DNA from: Bacillus salacetis
Lineage (GTDB): Bacteria; Bacillota; Bacilli; Bacillales; Bacillaceae_B
Length of the DNA stretch: 32,743 bases
Assembly: GCF_003581585.1 (NCBI RefSeq)
Contig: NZ_QXIR01000045.1
Location: 1 to 32,743 of the forward strand
Direction of reading: 5' to 3'
Below, piece by piece: positions 7,954-15,643 of the stretch. The notes under the pieces were generated by a model. That model was not told where the DNA came from. It searched no databases and worked only from the letters and a program-made list of their open reading frames with translations. A program made the position numbers and the translations under genes. Every line of letters starts with the position of its first letter. Position 1 is the stretch's first letter.

Positions 7954-9189
7954 CTATTGATTTAAGATTGGCGGTTCTGTTTCTTCCGGTGTCAGTTCAC
8001 GCTTCAGTACTGGAACCGGATAGTCAACGCCATCCTTTTCTTCCAACGTGATGGCATACAGGGACTGCATTGCCTGGTGATCTTCAGGACGGAATGTCAT
8101 CGTGCCTTTAGGCGTCTCGAAGCTCATGCCTTCCATTGTGTCGATCAATTTGGCGGAATCCGCATCTCCTTCTGTCTTTTTCAAAGCTTCCACAATCGAG
8201 ATGGCAGCGCTCATCCCGCCCGGTGTGAATAAGTCAGGAACCGCTCCGTCAAAGCGTTTCTTATGTTCTTCCACGAGCCAGTCATTGACCTCATTGTCTG
8301 GAAGGTCATGATAGTAAACGGTGAAGCCTTCCATGCCGACAAGCGGCTTCATTGTCGCAAGTGCGGCGATGTCAGGGGCACCTGTGGAAATCTTGATCCC
8401 TTGATCCTGGACTTTCATGTCCGCAATCTGGTTCCAAGGAGAGTTGGCGCCTGCCCAGATCACAAACAGGTAATCCGGTTTGGAGTTGATGACTTTTTGA
8501 ATATTTGCCGTGAAGTCGGTTGCGGCCGGATCGGCGTATTCTTCATGGACTATGTCTGCACCCAGGTCTTTAGCTGCTGTGGCGAAAGCTTCCACCCCGT
8601 CACGGCCGAAGGAGTTATCTGGCGCAAGCGTGACGATTTTAACTCCTTCTTTGGCTATCGCTGCTGCACCCGCCACTGCATCCTGTGAAGAGTTCCGGGC
8701 TGTACGGAAGATATATTTATTGAACTCAGAGCCTGTGATACTGTCGGCAACTGCGGGCTCGACCACCATGATCTTTTCGTATTCTTCAGCAAGCGGTGTG
8801 ACAGCCAATGTGTCCCCGGAACTTGAAGATCCAACAAGAAAGTCTACTTTATCTTCTTCCAGAAGCTTAAGGGCCTTCTGTCTCGCTACCTTCGGATCTG
8901 TTTCGGTATCTTCATAGATGATTTCAATTTTCTTGCCGGCCACTTCACCGGTGCCATCCGTTGCATAGTCAATGCCAAGCTCAAATCCTTTCTTCGTCTG
9001 ATCTCCATAGGATTCCAGCGCGCCTGTCAAAGAAGCAAGGACCCCCACTTTCACTGTTCCTTTGGATTCATTCCCTCCGCCGCTGTCTGCCTCAGTTCCG
9101 GATGCCTCTTCATTATTGCCGCACCCAACCATGAACACCGCGACAAGCAGCGCCATCAAAACCCCAGCACCATACCGCTTCCAAGCCAT
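7954..9189 (-). CDS. livK: HAAT-family substrate-binding lipoprotein (LivK-like)
   Basis: A 411-residue periplasmic-binding-protein-like protein of the Peripla_BP_6 family. A lipoprotein signal peptide (MAWKRYGAG, hydrophobic core, lipobox FMVGC with Cys23) is followed by a Ser/Gly/Glu-rich linker and the mature domain starting VKVGVLASLTGALESYGDQ. The start ATG follows GAGGGGGAA. Members bind leucine-type amino acids but also amides, urea, aromatic acids and other carboxylates. Its linkage to a CoA ligase and a condensing-enzyme homologue makes a carboxylic-acid ligand plausible. It anchors outside the membrane and delivers to LivHM. First gene of the operon. Confidence 0.92.
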   Translation of the reverse strand: MAWKRYGAGVLMALLVAVFMVGCGNNEEASGTEADSGGGNESKGTVKVGVLASLTGALESYGDQTKKGFELGIDYATDGTGEVAGKKIEIIYEDTETDPKVARQKALKLLEEDKVDFLVGSSSSGDTLAVTPLAEEYEKIMVVEPAVADSITGSEFNKYIFRTARNSSQDAVAGAAAIAKEGVKIVTLAPDNSFGRDGVEAFATAAKDLGADIVHEEYADPAATDFTANIQKVINSKPDYLFVIWAGANSPWNQIADMKVQDQGIKISTGAPDIAALATMKPLVGMEGFTVYYHDLPDNEVNDWLVEEHKKRFDGAVPDLFTPGGMSAAISIVEALKKTEGDADSAKLIDTMEGMSFETPKGTMTFRPEDHQAMQSLYAITLEEKDGVDYPVPVLKRELTPEETEPPILNQ

Positions 9190-9286
9190 ACAAAATTCCC
9201 CCTCGTTATAATAAGATCAACTTCTGTCCCTATCATAAGAGACCGCAGTTACAACCGAGTTACACGGTGACGGATTTCGTTTACTG

Positions 9287-9341
9287 CTTTAGCCCTTTAA
9301 AGCGGCGGGGGACAGTCCCCCACCGCTTTAAAGGGCTAAAG
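9287..9341. repeat. 55-bp palindrome, copy A
   Basis: 27-bp arms around one central A (9314). The left arm starts CTTTAGCCCTTTAAAGCGGC, the core is GGGGAC-A-GTCCCC, and there is one mismatch between arms. It lies in the livK upstream region, 10 bases beyond the terminator of the SDR gene. Confidence 0.92.
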
Positions 9342-9351
9342 GATGAATAAT

Positions 9352-9380
9352 AAAAAAAGACTCCCTTATAATAGGAAGCC
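9352..9380 (-). terminator. rho-independent terminator of the SDR gene
   Basis: The minus-strand transcript has GGCTTCC, an 8-nt loop and GGGAGTC (7 bp including two G-U wobbles), followed directly by seven U residues and AUUAUU. The wobbles pair only in the minus direction. It separates the SDR transcript from the liv operon. Confidence 0.8.
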
Positions 9381-9387
9381 TTCAGGG

Positions 9388-9407
9388 TTAATCAAACGTT
9401 TGATTAA
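9388..9407. promoter_or_regulatory. perfect 20-bp palindrome, candidate operator
   Basis: TTAATCAAACGTTTGATTAA is perfectly self-complementary with no loop, as expected of a dimeric repressor site (TetR or LacI type) rather than an RNA hairpin. It lies 4 bases after the SDR stop and about 200 bases upstream of livK. No promoter is obvious next to it, so its target is uncertain. Confidence 0.5.
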
Positions 9408-9410
9408 TAA

Positions 9411-10196
9411 TTATATCTCCATGTCCCAGCGCTCTTTCTGGGTTTTCTTCAATTGGTCTTCGGTTTCCTGAGGATATACAGTCCGGAATTTATGACTGTC
9501 CGCAGGGATGATTTCAATCATCTTCTGAATCATATCTTCAGGATCGAATTGGTCTTCCAATCCTTTATGCATTTCTTTTATCGACTCTTTCGGCGTCAGA
9601 TTCTTGTCCTCATCGAACCATTTCCAAATCTCTTCGGCGCTCCGTTTATTGAAGCCAGTTTCGAATGCACCAGGATTGATGGTTGCTACCTGCACATTGA
9701 ACTCTTCCAGCTCATTCCTCAATGTCTGGGCAATCCCTTCAATCGCATGCTTGGTGGCCGTATATGGACCTACATAAGGTGTAGCTGAGATTCCTGCCAT
9801 CGAGCTCATGAAAATGATTTTCCCGCTTTTCTTTTTCATGAATTTCTGCGCTGCAATCTGAACGGTTTCAAGTGTAGCAAAAACGTTCACTTCAAAAAGG
9901 GCCCTGAACCGGTCCATCGGCACTTCAGCGAGCGGGCCTCCCTCATTGATCGCGGCATTCGCTACGAATATATCAAAGTCGTATTCTTCTATCTGTACCC
10001 GATCACGGGGATTCGTGATATCAAGCTTGAATACTTCCATATCGAGCCCCTGATCCTCTGCTTCTCTCATTAGGTCCGTTTTCTGTGGGGTTATTTCTGT
10101 TGTTGCAATGATACGGTGGCCTTTCTTGGCAAGCCCGAGTGCTGCTCCCCTTGCCAGTCCGCTTCCTGCTCCGGTAATGAAGATGGTTTTGCTCAT
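9411..10196 (-). CDS. short-chain dehydrogenase/reductase
   Basis: A 261-residue classical SDR. It has the cofactor motif TGAGSGLARG at residue 9, NAAI, the active-site Ser in MSSMAG and Tyr/Lys in YTATK, then INPGAFET. The C-terminal part (DQFDPEDMIQKMIEIIPADS) resembles SDRs of unknown substrate. The start ATG follows AGGAGG. It is monocistronic: a terminator follows, and an M20 gene with palindrome copy B precedes it. Upstream, GTTTCG and GGGAAA spaced by 14 bases weakly resemble a sigma-B promoter, which would fit a general-stress SDR, but the match is imperfect. Substrate unknown. Confidence 0.87.
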   Translation of the reverse strand: MSKTIFITGAGSGLARGAALGLAKKGHRIIATTEITPQKTDLMREAEDQGLDMEVFKLDITNPRDRVQIEEYDFDIFVANAAINEGGPLAEVPMDRFRALFEVNVFATLETVQIAAQKFMKKKSGKIIFMSSMAGISATPYVGPYTATKHAIEGIAQTLRNELEEFNVQVATINPGAFETGFNKRSAEEIWKWFDEDKNLTPKESIKEMHKGLEDQFDPEDMIQKMIEIIPADSHKFRTVYPQETEDQLKKTQKERWDMEI

Positions 10197-10277
10197 TAAG
10201 AATTCCTCCTATTTGAGTGTCTCCTATCATTTTCCCGAGATCGCGAAAGGCGAAACGTGGAAAGGTACACTTCGTCG

Positions 10278-10332
10278 CTTTACCGCTTTAAAGCAGCCGG
10301 GGACCGTCCCCCGGTGCTTTAAAGCGGTAAAG
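10278..10332. repeat. 55-bp palindrome, copy B
   Basis: 27-bp arms around a central C (10305), the only copy whose centre is C. The arm begins CTTTACCGCTTTAAAGCAGC, with two arm mismatches. It lies 11 bases after the stop of the M20 gene and upstream of the SDR gene. Confidence 0.92.
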
Positions 10333-10343
10333 TGCGCACTCTT

Positions 10344-11510
10344 TTATTCAAAGAAATTCAATGCATATTGTGCAAGGATGGCAGAGCCATAGGGAAGTGC
10401 ATCTTCATCAAGGTCGAACTTTGGGTGGTGCAATGGGTAGACTGCCTTCTTTTCTTCATTTCTTACTCCGATCCTGAAGAAAACTCCCGGCACCTTCTGA
10501 GCGTAAAATGAAAAGTCCTCTCCACCCATGGATGGTTTGGAAATCGAGAAAGAATCACTGCCCAAAACGGATTGAACCGTTTCCCGAAGAGAAGGAATGA
10601 GCGATTCGTCATTCAGGAGTACTGGATACATATATCTATAGTCGAATGTGTAAGTTCCACCGAGCCCTTCCGACACTCCTTTTATCACCTTTTCCATCCG
10701 CGCTTCCATGGCATTTCGCACCTGAGGGTCGAGTGTTCTTACGGTACCGCCGATTTTCACGGACGGTGCAATGGCATTATTTGCGCTTCCTCCATGAATC
10801 TGTCCGATTGTCAAAACAGTCGGGGACAAGGGATCCACTTGGCGGCTGACAATCTGCTGTAAGGAAGAAACCACCGCTGCAGCAATCGCGATGGAATCTA
10901 CAGAATGATGGGGATGGGCAGCATGTCCGCCAACTCCGAAAATCTCGATATCGAAAAAGTCGGCTGCAGCACAAACTTCTTTTTGTGAACATGTGACAAA
11001 CCCGGCCGGAACCATCGGATTGACATGGAGCCCTGCAATGGCCTCCACTCCCGGATTTTCCAGCACCCCGTGTTTGATCAATGTTTCTGCACCGAACAAC
11101 CCTTCTTCGGCAGGTTGAAAAATCAATTTCACATTCCCTTTCAAGGGTTTATTTTTCACAAGGAGATGGGCGGCTCCAAGCAGCATGGCGGTATGGGCAT
11201 CGTGGCCGCACAGATGGGCTTTTCCTTCTACTTTCGATGAATAGGACACAGTCTTTTCATCTTGGATGGGCAGGGCATCCATATCCCCGCGCAGTGCGAT
11301 TGTCGGACCTGGGCTTTCTCCTTCAATGAGTGCAGCCACCCCTGTCCCTCCGATTACTTTATAGTTGATTCCCGTTTTTTTCAGTTGTTCCTGTACAAAC
11401 TGAGAGGTTTGTATTTCTTCGAATCCCAATTCCGGTTTCTGGTGAAAAGTCCTCCTCCAAAAAATAAGGTCCTCTTTGATTTTCTCCGCTTCCATCCTCA
11501 ATTTATTCAC
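10344..11510 (-). CDS. M20-family amidohydrolase (aminoacylase/hippurate-hydrolase-like)
   Basis: A 388-residue metallopeptidase-fold amidohydrolase predicted to remove N-acyl groups from amino acids or similar amides in the cytoplasm. Visible metal-site motifs are GDMDALPIQDE, CGHDAHTAM, PAEEGLFGAE and GLHVNP, with GGEDFSFYAQ near the C-terminus. The GTG at 11510 is chosen because AGAGGTGA lies 7 bases upstream and homology begins just after it. The frame stays open for 57 more codons upstream, but those codons run through palindrome copy C and are not protein-like. Palindromes flank the gene on both sides. Likely a single-gene transcript. Confidence 0.9.
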   Translation of the reverse strand: MNKLRMEAEKIKEDLIFWRRTFHQKPELGFEEIQTSQFVQEQLKKTGINYKVIGGTGVAALIEGESPGPTIALRGDMDALPIQDEKTVSYSSKVEGKAHLCGHDAHTAMLLGAAHLLVKNKPLKGNVKLIFQPAEEGLFGAETLIKHGVLENPGVEAIAGLHVNPMVPAGFVTCSQKEVCAAADFFDIEIFGVGGHAAHPHHSVDSIAIAAAVVSSLQQIVSRQVDPLSPTVLTIGQIHGGSANNAIAPSVKIGGTVRTLDPQVRNAMEARMEKVIKGVSEGLGGTYTFDYRYMYPVLLNDESLIPSLRETVQSVLGSDSFSISKPSMGGEDFSFYAQKVPGVFFRIGVRNEEKKAVYPLHHPKFDLDEDALPYGSAILAQYALNFFE

Positions 11511-11606
11511 TTTGGCATCACCTCTTGTGAGTAATTCTACTATTAGTTGCTGCTTTTCATAAGAATTAATTGAAAATTTCTTTAATAAGGAGGAAACTTT
11601 CACATC

Positions 11607-11661
11607 CTTTAACGCTTTAAAGTAACCGGGGACTGTCCCCTGCTGCTTTAAAGCGTTAAAG
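11607..11661. repeat. 55-bp palindrome, copy C
   Basis: 27-bp arms around a central T (11634). The arm starts CTTTAACGCTTTAAAGTAAC, with a few mismatches near the core. Its right end overlaps the first four bases of the terminator hairpin of the downstream-numbered alpha-glucosidase gene. It causes a false upstream extension of the M20 reading frame. Confidence 0.92.
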
Positions 11662-11689
11662 AGAGGTGTGCCTCGGCACACCTCTCTTT
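11658..11689 (-). terminator. malL: terminator hairpin of the oligo-1,6-glucosidase gene
   Basis: A perfect 15-bp stem AAAGAGAGGTGTGCC / GGCACACCTCTCTTT with a 2-nt loop (14 bp with 4 nt is sterically likelier) lies about 20 bases after the stop. The A/T-rich base of the stem supplies a short U-run only. Confidence 0.8.
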
Positions 11690-11708
11690 ATCGGATTCGG
11701 ATATTCGA

Positions 11709-13391
11709 TTATTTCACTAGATACACACGTGCTTCATACGGGCGCAGTTCCACTTGTTTGATGTCCTGGCTGCTGTCCGCTTCGTAGTTGCTTATGAACA
11801 GTTCTTTGCGGCCGTCTTCGAGTTCTTCCGGCAGTTCGAACACCGGCGTGCCGACAGAAAAATTCAGCATGACGATCATTTTCTGCCCCTCATACTCCCT
11901 TACATAGGCATAGATTTCGGGATGGTCCGGCATGATGAGATCATATGAACCGTATACCATGATCGGATTTTCTTTGCGGAGTTCAATCAATTTTTTATAG
12001 TAATGGAAAATGGAATCCGGATCCCCCATCGCCTGCTTCGCGTTGATTTCCTTGTAGTTCGGATTGACCTGGATCCACGGCGTTCCAGTTGTGAAGCCGC
12101 CATGCTCGCTATCATCCCATTGAATCGGCGTACGTGCATTGTCCCGTCCTTTTACATGGATGGATTCCATGATCTTATCGTGCTCTTCACCATTTTCGAT
12201 GACTTTTTCACGGTACATATTCAGGATTTCGATATCCTTGTAATCGTTGATGGAATTGAACCGGACATTTGTCATTCCCAGCTCTTCACCCTGGTAAATA
12301 TACGGCGTCCCTTTCAGCGTATGAAGGAAGGTGGCAAGCATTTTCGCTGACTCCATACGGTACTCTCTGTCATCGCCGAAGCGGGAAACCATCCGCGGCT
12401 GGTCGTGGTTATTCAGATACAGACTGTTCCAGCCCTCGTGCTCCAATCCTTTTTGCCACTTGGTAAAACTGTTCCGCAGATCGGTCATCTTCATTGGCCG
12501 AAGATCCCATTTACCGCCGGGTCCTGAATCAAGATCTACGTGCTCGAATTGGAAAACCATATTTACTTCTTTTCTGTCTTGGCCTGTATAAAGCTTGGCT
12601 TCTTCCACATCGACACCCGGCATTTCCCCTACCGTCATGACGTCATAACCGGACAGGGCTTTTTCATGCATTTCCTGCAGATAGTCATGGATTTTCGGCC
12701 CGTTCATATAATAGTCGCCGCCCGGGGCATACTTTCGTCCTTCCGGAAGTTCCGCATCAGGCAGGCCGTCCACTTTGGAGATAAAATTGATGACATCCAT
12801 CCGGAAACCGTCAATTCCTTTATCAAGCCAGAACTTCATCATGTCATAGATTTCTTCACGAAGCTTTGGATTCTCCCAGTTTAGGTCAGGCTGCTTTTTG
12901 CTGAACAAATGCAGGAAATATTCTTCCGTATGCTCGTCATACTGCCAGGCAGAACCGCTGAAGCAGGATTCCCAGTTATTCGGCTCCTGCCCGTCTTTTC
13001 CTTCTCTCCAAATATAGTAATCCCGGTATGGATTGTCTTTCGATTTCCTGGATTCTACAAACCAGGCGTGTTCGTCGGAACTGTGATTCACCACAAGATC
13101 CATGATCAGCTTGATTCCGCGCTGATGCATTTCTTGTAAAAGCTGATCCCAATCAGTCATTGTGCCGAATTCATCCATGATGCCCCGGTAGTCACTGATA
13201 TCATAACCGTTGTCATCATTTGGGGACTGATAAACCGGGGAGAGCCAGATGACATCGATGCCGAGCTCCTTCAGGTAATCCAGCTTAGAGATGATTCCCT
13301 GGATATCACCAATCCCGTCTCCATTGGAATCCTTGAAACTGCGGGGATAAATTTGATAGATGACTGCTTCTTTCCACCATTGTTTGCTCAT
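11709..13391 (-). CDS. malL: GH13 oligo-1,6-glucosidase / alpha-glucosidase
   Basis: A 560-residue cytoplasmic (beta/alpha)8 glycoside hydrolase. Conserved GH13 regions seen are DLVVNHSSDEH, QPDLNWENP, GFRMDVIN with nucleophile D199, TVGEMPG with acid/base E256, and LNNHDQPR. Val200 directly after the nucleophile is the residue associated with alpha-1,6 (isomaltose-type) activity in Bacillus oligo-1,6-glucosidases. Length is typical. The start ATG follows AGAAGGAGAG. Its promoter has a perfect TATAAT overlapped by a LacI/CcpA-like operator, so sugar regulation is expected. No sugar transporter accompanies it here. Confidence 0.93.
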   Translation of the reverse strand: MSKQWWKEAVIYQIYPRSFKDSNGDGIGDIQGIISKLDYLKELGIDVIWLSPVYQSPNDDNGYDISDYRGIMDEFGTMTDWDQLLQEMHQRGIKLIMDLVVNHSSDEHAWFVESRKSKDNPYRDYYIWREGKDGQEPNNWESCFSGSAWQYDEHTEEYFLHLFSKKQPDLNWENPKLREEIYDMMKFWLDKGIDGFRMDVINFISKVDGLPDAELPEGRKYAPGGDYYMNGPKIHDYLQEMHEKALSGYDVMTVGEMPGVDVEEAKLYTGQDRKEVNMVFQFEHVDLDSGPGGKWDLRPMKMTDLRNSFTKWQKGLEHEGWNSLYLNNHDQPRMVSRFGDDREYRMESAKMLATFLHTLKGTPYIYQGEELGMTNVRFNSINDYKDIEILNMYREKVIENGEEHDKIMESIHVKGRDNARTPIQWDDSEHGGFTTGTPWIQVNPNYKEINAKQAMGDPDSIFHYYKKLIELRKENPIMVYGSYDLIMPDHPEIYAYVREYEGQKMIVMLNFSVGTPVFELPEELEDGRKELFISNYEADSSQDIKQVELRPYEARVYLVK

Positions 13392-13425
13392 TCATTGTCT
13401 CTCCTTCTATTAAAATTCTAAGACG

Positions 13426-13449
13426 ATTATATCATGCAAACGTTTGCAT
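13426..13449 (-). promoter_or_regulatory. promoter and cre/LacI-type operator of malL
   Basis: The -10 box TATAAT is at 13431-13426 (minus). Immediately upstream, at 13434-13449, is the perfect palindrome ATGCAAACGTTTGCAT, which matches the CcpA cre consensus WTGNAANCGNWNNCW and LacI/MalR operators. The palindrome occupies the -10/-35 spacer. The -35 (near TACCAA) is poor. A bound LacI-family protein would repress. Confidence 0.75.
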
Positions 13450-13491
13450 TGGTAGATTAAAGGTATCGATTAGAGTCAGATCTCATTTCAC

Positions 13492-13518
13492 AAAAAAGAA
13501 CCGGACTGGACAGCCCGG
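13492..13518 (-). terminator. rho-independent terminator of the second alpha-glucosidase gene
   Basis: Minus transcript: CCGGGCU, 4-nt loop, AGUCCGG (7 bp, one G-U), then UUCUUUUUUG. It lies about 10 bases past the stop codon. Confidence 0.75.
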
Positions 13519-13527
13519 CACATACAT

Positions 13528-15129
13528 TTATAAACGATAAATTCTGGCTTCATAAGGTGCCAGTGTATTGGACCTTGGCAGATCATAGTTTCCAAGCAGC
13601 AATTCAGCATCCTCTAAAGAAACAAACTGACTCCAGTCCCTTTCGGCGTCCTCTTCAGAAATATTCAGGATGACAAGCCACTTTTCCTGGCCATCCTCCC
13701 GGTAGTAGGCATAAATCTCCTCATCATCCTCTAAGACAGGCTCATAGGTTCCATAGATCATGACTTGATTTTGCTTTCTGAGTTCTATCAATTTTTTATA
13801 AAAATAGTAGATTGAATTCTGATCCTGCAACGCTTCTTCAACATTGATTTCCTTATAATTCGGGTTGATATTGATCCATGGCCTGCCCTCTGTGAACCCT
13901 GCGTTCTTATTCGCGTCCCACTGCATCGGGGTCCTTGAATTATCCCTCGCTAGTGGAAGAAGTTCCTCGAAGACCGTTTGCGGATCTCTCCGTTTCCCGA
14001 TCTCCTCCTTGTATTTATTCTTCATGGCGATATCATTATAATCTTCGATTGAATCAAACCGCACACCCGTCATGCCGATTTCCTCGCCTTGATAGATATA
14101 AGGGGTCCCCGGGAGTGTATGAAGCATCGTTGCAAAGCATTTTGCTGATTCCTCACGATAGGTCGAAACATTGCCGAAGCGGGTCACCAGGCGTGTATGA
14201 TCGTGGTTATTCAAAAATTGGGAATTCCAGCCGCGTCCCCAAAGCGACTCATACCACCTTTTCTGGATGGATTTGAACTGGAGCATATCCCAGTTCTCCA
14301 TATAATCACATACTTCGAAGTGGAAAAGTGTATGAAGTTCCTTTCGTTCCCTGTCAACATATAGCGGACCTTCTTCGGCTTTGACAAACGCCAGTTCACC
14401 GACTGTCAGCAAATCGTAATGCTGCAGGACTTTCTCATTCATTTCCTGAAGATATTCATGGATTCCGGGATTGTTTCCAAGATATGAAATGTCTTCAGGA
14501 TTTTCGGCATCCGGGAACCCGTCCTGTTTGGCAAGAATCGCGATTGCATCCATGCGGAAGCCGTCAATCCCTCTATCCAGCCAGAATTTCATTATCCGAT
14601 AGATCTCTTCTCGTACCTCAGGGTTTTTCCAGTTGAGGTCAGGCTGCTCCACAGCAAAAGAGTGGAAATAGTACTGTCCCGTTTTCTCGTCATATTCCCA
14701 AGTGGACGGGCTGAAGTAAGACCGCCAATTGTTCGGCTCATTCCGCCAAATATACCAGTCGCGCTTCGGGTTGTCTTGTGAGGACCGTGATTCGACGAAC
14801 CATGGGTGTTGATCAGAAGTGTGGTTGACTACCAGATCCATGATCATTTTCATATCACGTGCATGAATCTCCTCGATGAGCCGCTGGAATGTCTCCATCG
14901 TTCCGGCTTTCGGCATGACTGCACAATAATCAGAGATGTCATAACCATTGTCGACATCCGGTGATTCAAAGCACGGGTTCAGCCAGATCACATCAACGCC
15001 AAGGGATTTTATATAATCAAGCTTCTGGATGACCCCTTCCAAATCTCCATAGCCATCTCCGTCACTGTCCAAAAAGCTGCGCCAGTACACCTGGTACACA
15101 ACTGCTTCCTTCCACCACGTTTTATCCAT
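13528..15129 (-). CDS. GH13 alpha-glucosidase paralogue
   Basis: A 533-residue GH13 enzyme, clearly paralogous to the neighbouring MalL. It has DLVVNHTSDQH, QPDLNWKNP, GFRMDAIA with nucleophile D194, TVGELAF with the acid/base Glu, and LNNHDHTR. The residue after the nucleophile is Ala195 where MalL has Val200. In this family that position influences alpha-1,6 against alpha-1,4 preference, so the two enzymes probably split specificity (inference). It is about 27 residues shorter than MalL, with part of the difference in the region around residue 130. The start ATG follows AAGGAGAG. The spacer of its promoter has a cre-like sequence. Separate transcript: a terminator follows it and MalL has its own promoter. 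Confidence 0.92.
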   Translation of the reverse strand: MDKTWWKEAVVYQVYWRSFLDSDGDGYGDLEGVIQKLDYIKSLGVDVIWLNPCFESPDVDNGYDISDYCAVMPKAGTMETFQRLIEEIHARDMKMIMDLVVNHTSDQHPWFVESRSSQDNPKRDWYIWRNEPNNWRSYFSPSTWEYDEKTGQYYFHSFAVEQPDLNWKNPEVREEIYRIMKFWLDRGIDGFRMDAIAILAKQDGFPDAENPEDISYLGNNPGIHEYLQEMNEKVLQHYDLLTVGELAFVKAEEGPLYVDRERKELHTLFHFEVCDYMENWDMLQFKSIQKRWYESLWGRGWNSQFLNNHDHTRLVTRFGNVSTYREESAKCFATMLHTLPGTPYIYQGEEIGMTGVRFDSIEDYNDIAMKNKYKEEIGKRRDPQTVFEELLPLARDNSRTPMQWDANKNAGFTEGRPWININPNYKEINVEEALQDQNSIYYFYKKLIELRKQNQVMIYGTYEPVLEDDEEIYAYYREDGQEKWLVILNISEEDAERDWSQFVSLEDAELLLGNYDLPRSNTLAPYEARIYRL

Positions 15130-15171
15130 AATCAGTCTCTCTCCTTTAGATGCTTGTACACATTTAACGCT

Positions 15172-15194
15172 AGTATACTATGTAACCGTTTTAT
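15172..15194 (-). promoter_or_regulatory. promoter and cre-like site of the second alpha-glucosidase
   Basis: A -10 box TATACT lies at 15177-15172 (minus). Next to it, at 15194-15181, is ATAAAACGGTTACA, which fits the CcpA cre consensus except for one position (A for the conserved G). The arrangement mirrors the malL promoter, where the operator also sits just upstream of -10. The -35 is unclear. Confidence 0.5.
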
Positions 15195-15214
15195 ATTGAT
15201 AGAGGAAATTAGTA

Positions 15215-15269
15215 CTTTAGCGCTTTAAAGGAACCGGGGACAGTCCCCGGTTCCTTTAAAGCGCTAAAG
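15215..15269. repeat. 55-bp palindrome, copy D (perfect)
   Basis: A perfect 27-bp inverted repeat around a central A (15242). The arm is CTTTAGCGCTTTAAAGGAAC followed by CGGGGAC. It lies between the DUF1540 terminator and the alpha-glucosidase promoter. Confidence 0.95.
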
Positions 15270-15285
15270 CGTTCACTCTTAAATA

Positions 15286-15314
15286 AAGAGACAGCCTGGC
15301 ATCGGCTGTCTCTT
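15286..15314 (-). terminator. rho-independent terminator of the DUF1540 gene
   Basis: An 11-bp stem AAGAGACAGCC / GGCUGUCUCUU with a 7-nt loop, followed on the minus transcript by UAUUUAAG, lies 13 bases past the DUF1540 stop. Confidence 0.8.
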
Positions 15315-15326
15315 CTCGGTGTATTA

Positions 15327-15482
15327 TTAAGCTTCAGGTTCAAATGTCTGGCAATCGGTTTCTTCACTTTTTCTTGGTTTACTGTTGGTATGGCTGGAGA
15401 CGAAAATCTGGTCAGCCGTACACTTCCGGCCATCTCGGTTGTATACACAGTTATTCACTTCGCATAATACATCCTGTGCCAT
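15327..15482 (-). CDS. DUF1540 small cysteine-containing protein
   Basis: A 51-residue protein beginning MAQDVLCEVNNCVYNRDGR and ending DCQTFEPEA. Four cysteines (C7, C12, C21, C44) sit in the pattern C-x4-C-x8-C, then a distal C, which is the DUF1540 arrangement and suggests metal binding or disulfides. The family is common in Bacillaceae and Clostridia, often as very short proteins. Function is unknown. A perfect AAGGAGG lies 9 bases before ATG, and a terminator follows closely, so it is a genuine monocistronic small gene. Confidence 0.88.
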   Translation of the reverse strand: MAQDVLCEVNNCVYNRDGRKCTADQIFVSSHTNSKPRKSEETDCQTFEPEA

Positions 15483-15643
15483 AACTGCACACCTCCTTAT
15501 TTTTTTAGTAGAACGTATTCTCTAAAACAATAGCTGGAGAAGATTGTACCTTTGTATGGTATATACCCGGCTGAACTGCTATTAACCAACTTTTCTTAAA
15601 TTAATCCCCGGGCTTGCAGAAGAAAGGGGGCATTCAGGGTGAT

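Noticed and set aside
11511..11681. In-frame N-terminal extension of the M20 amidohydrolase
   Set aside because: The extra 57 codons run through palindrome copy C, giving the repeat-translation pattern FKALKxxGTVP seen at other copies. The RBS and homology begin at the GTG at 11510.
15209..15448. Minus-strand open frame overlapping palindrome copy D
   Set aside because: It runs out of frame through the DUF1540 gene and the palindrome. DUF1540, in another frame, has the proper RBS and cysteine pattern.
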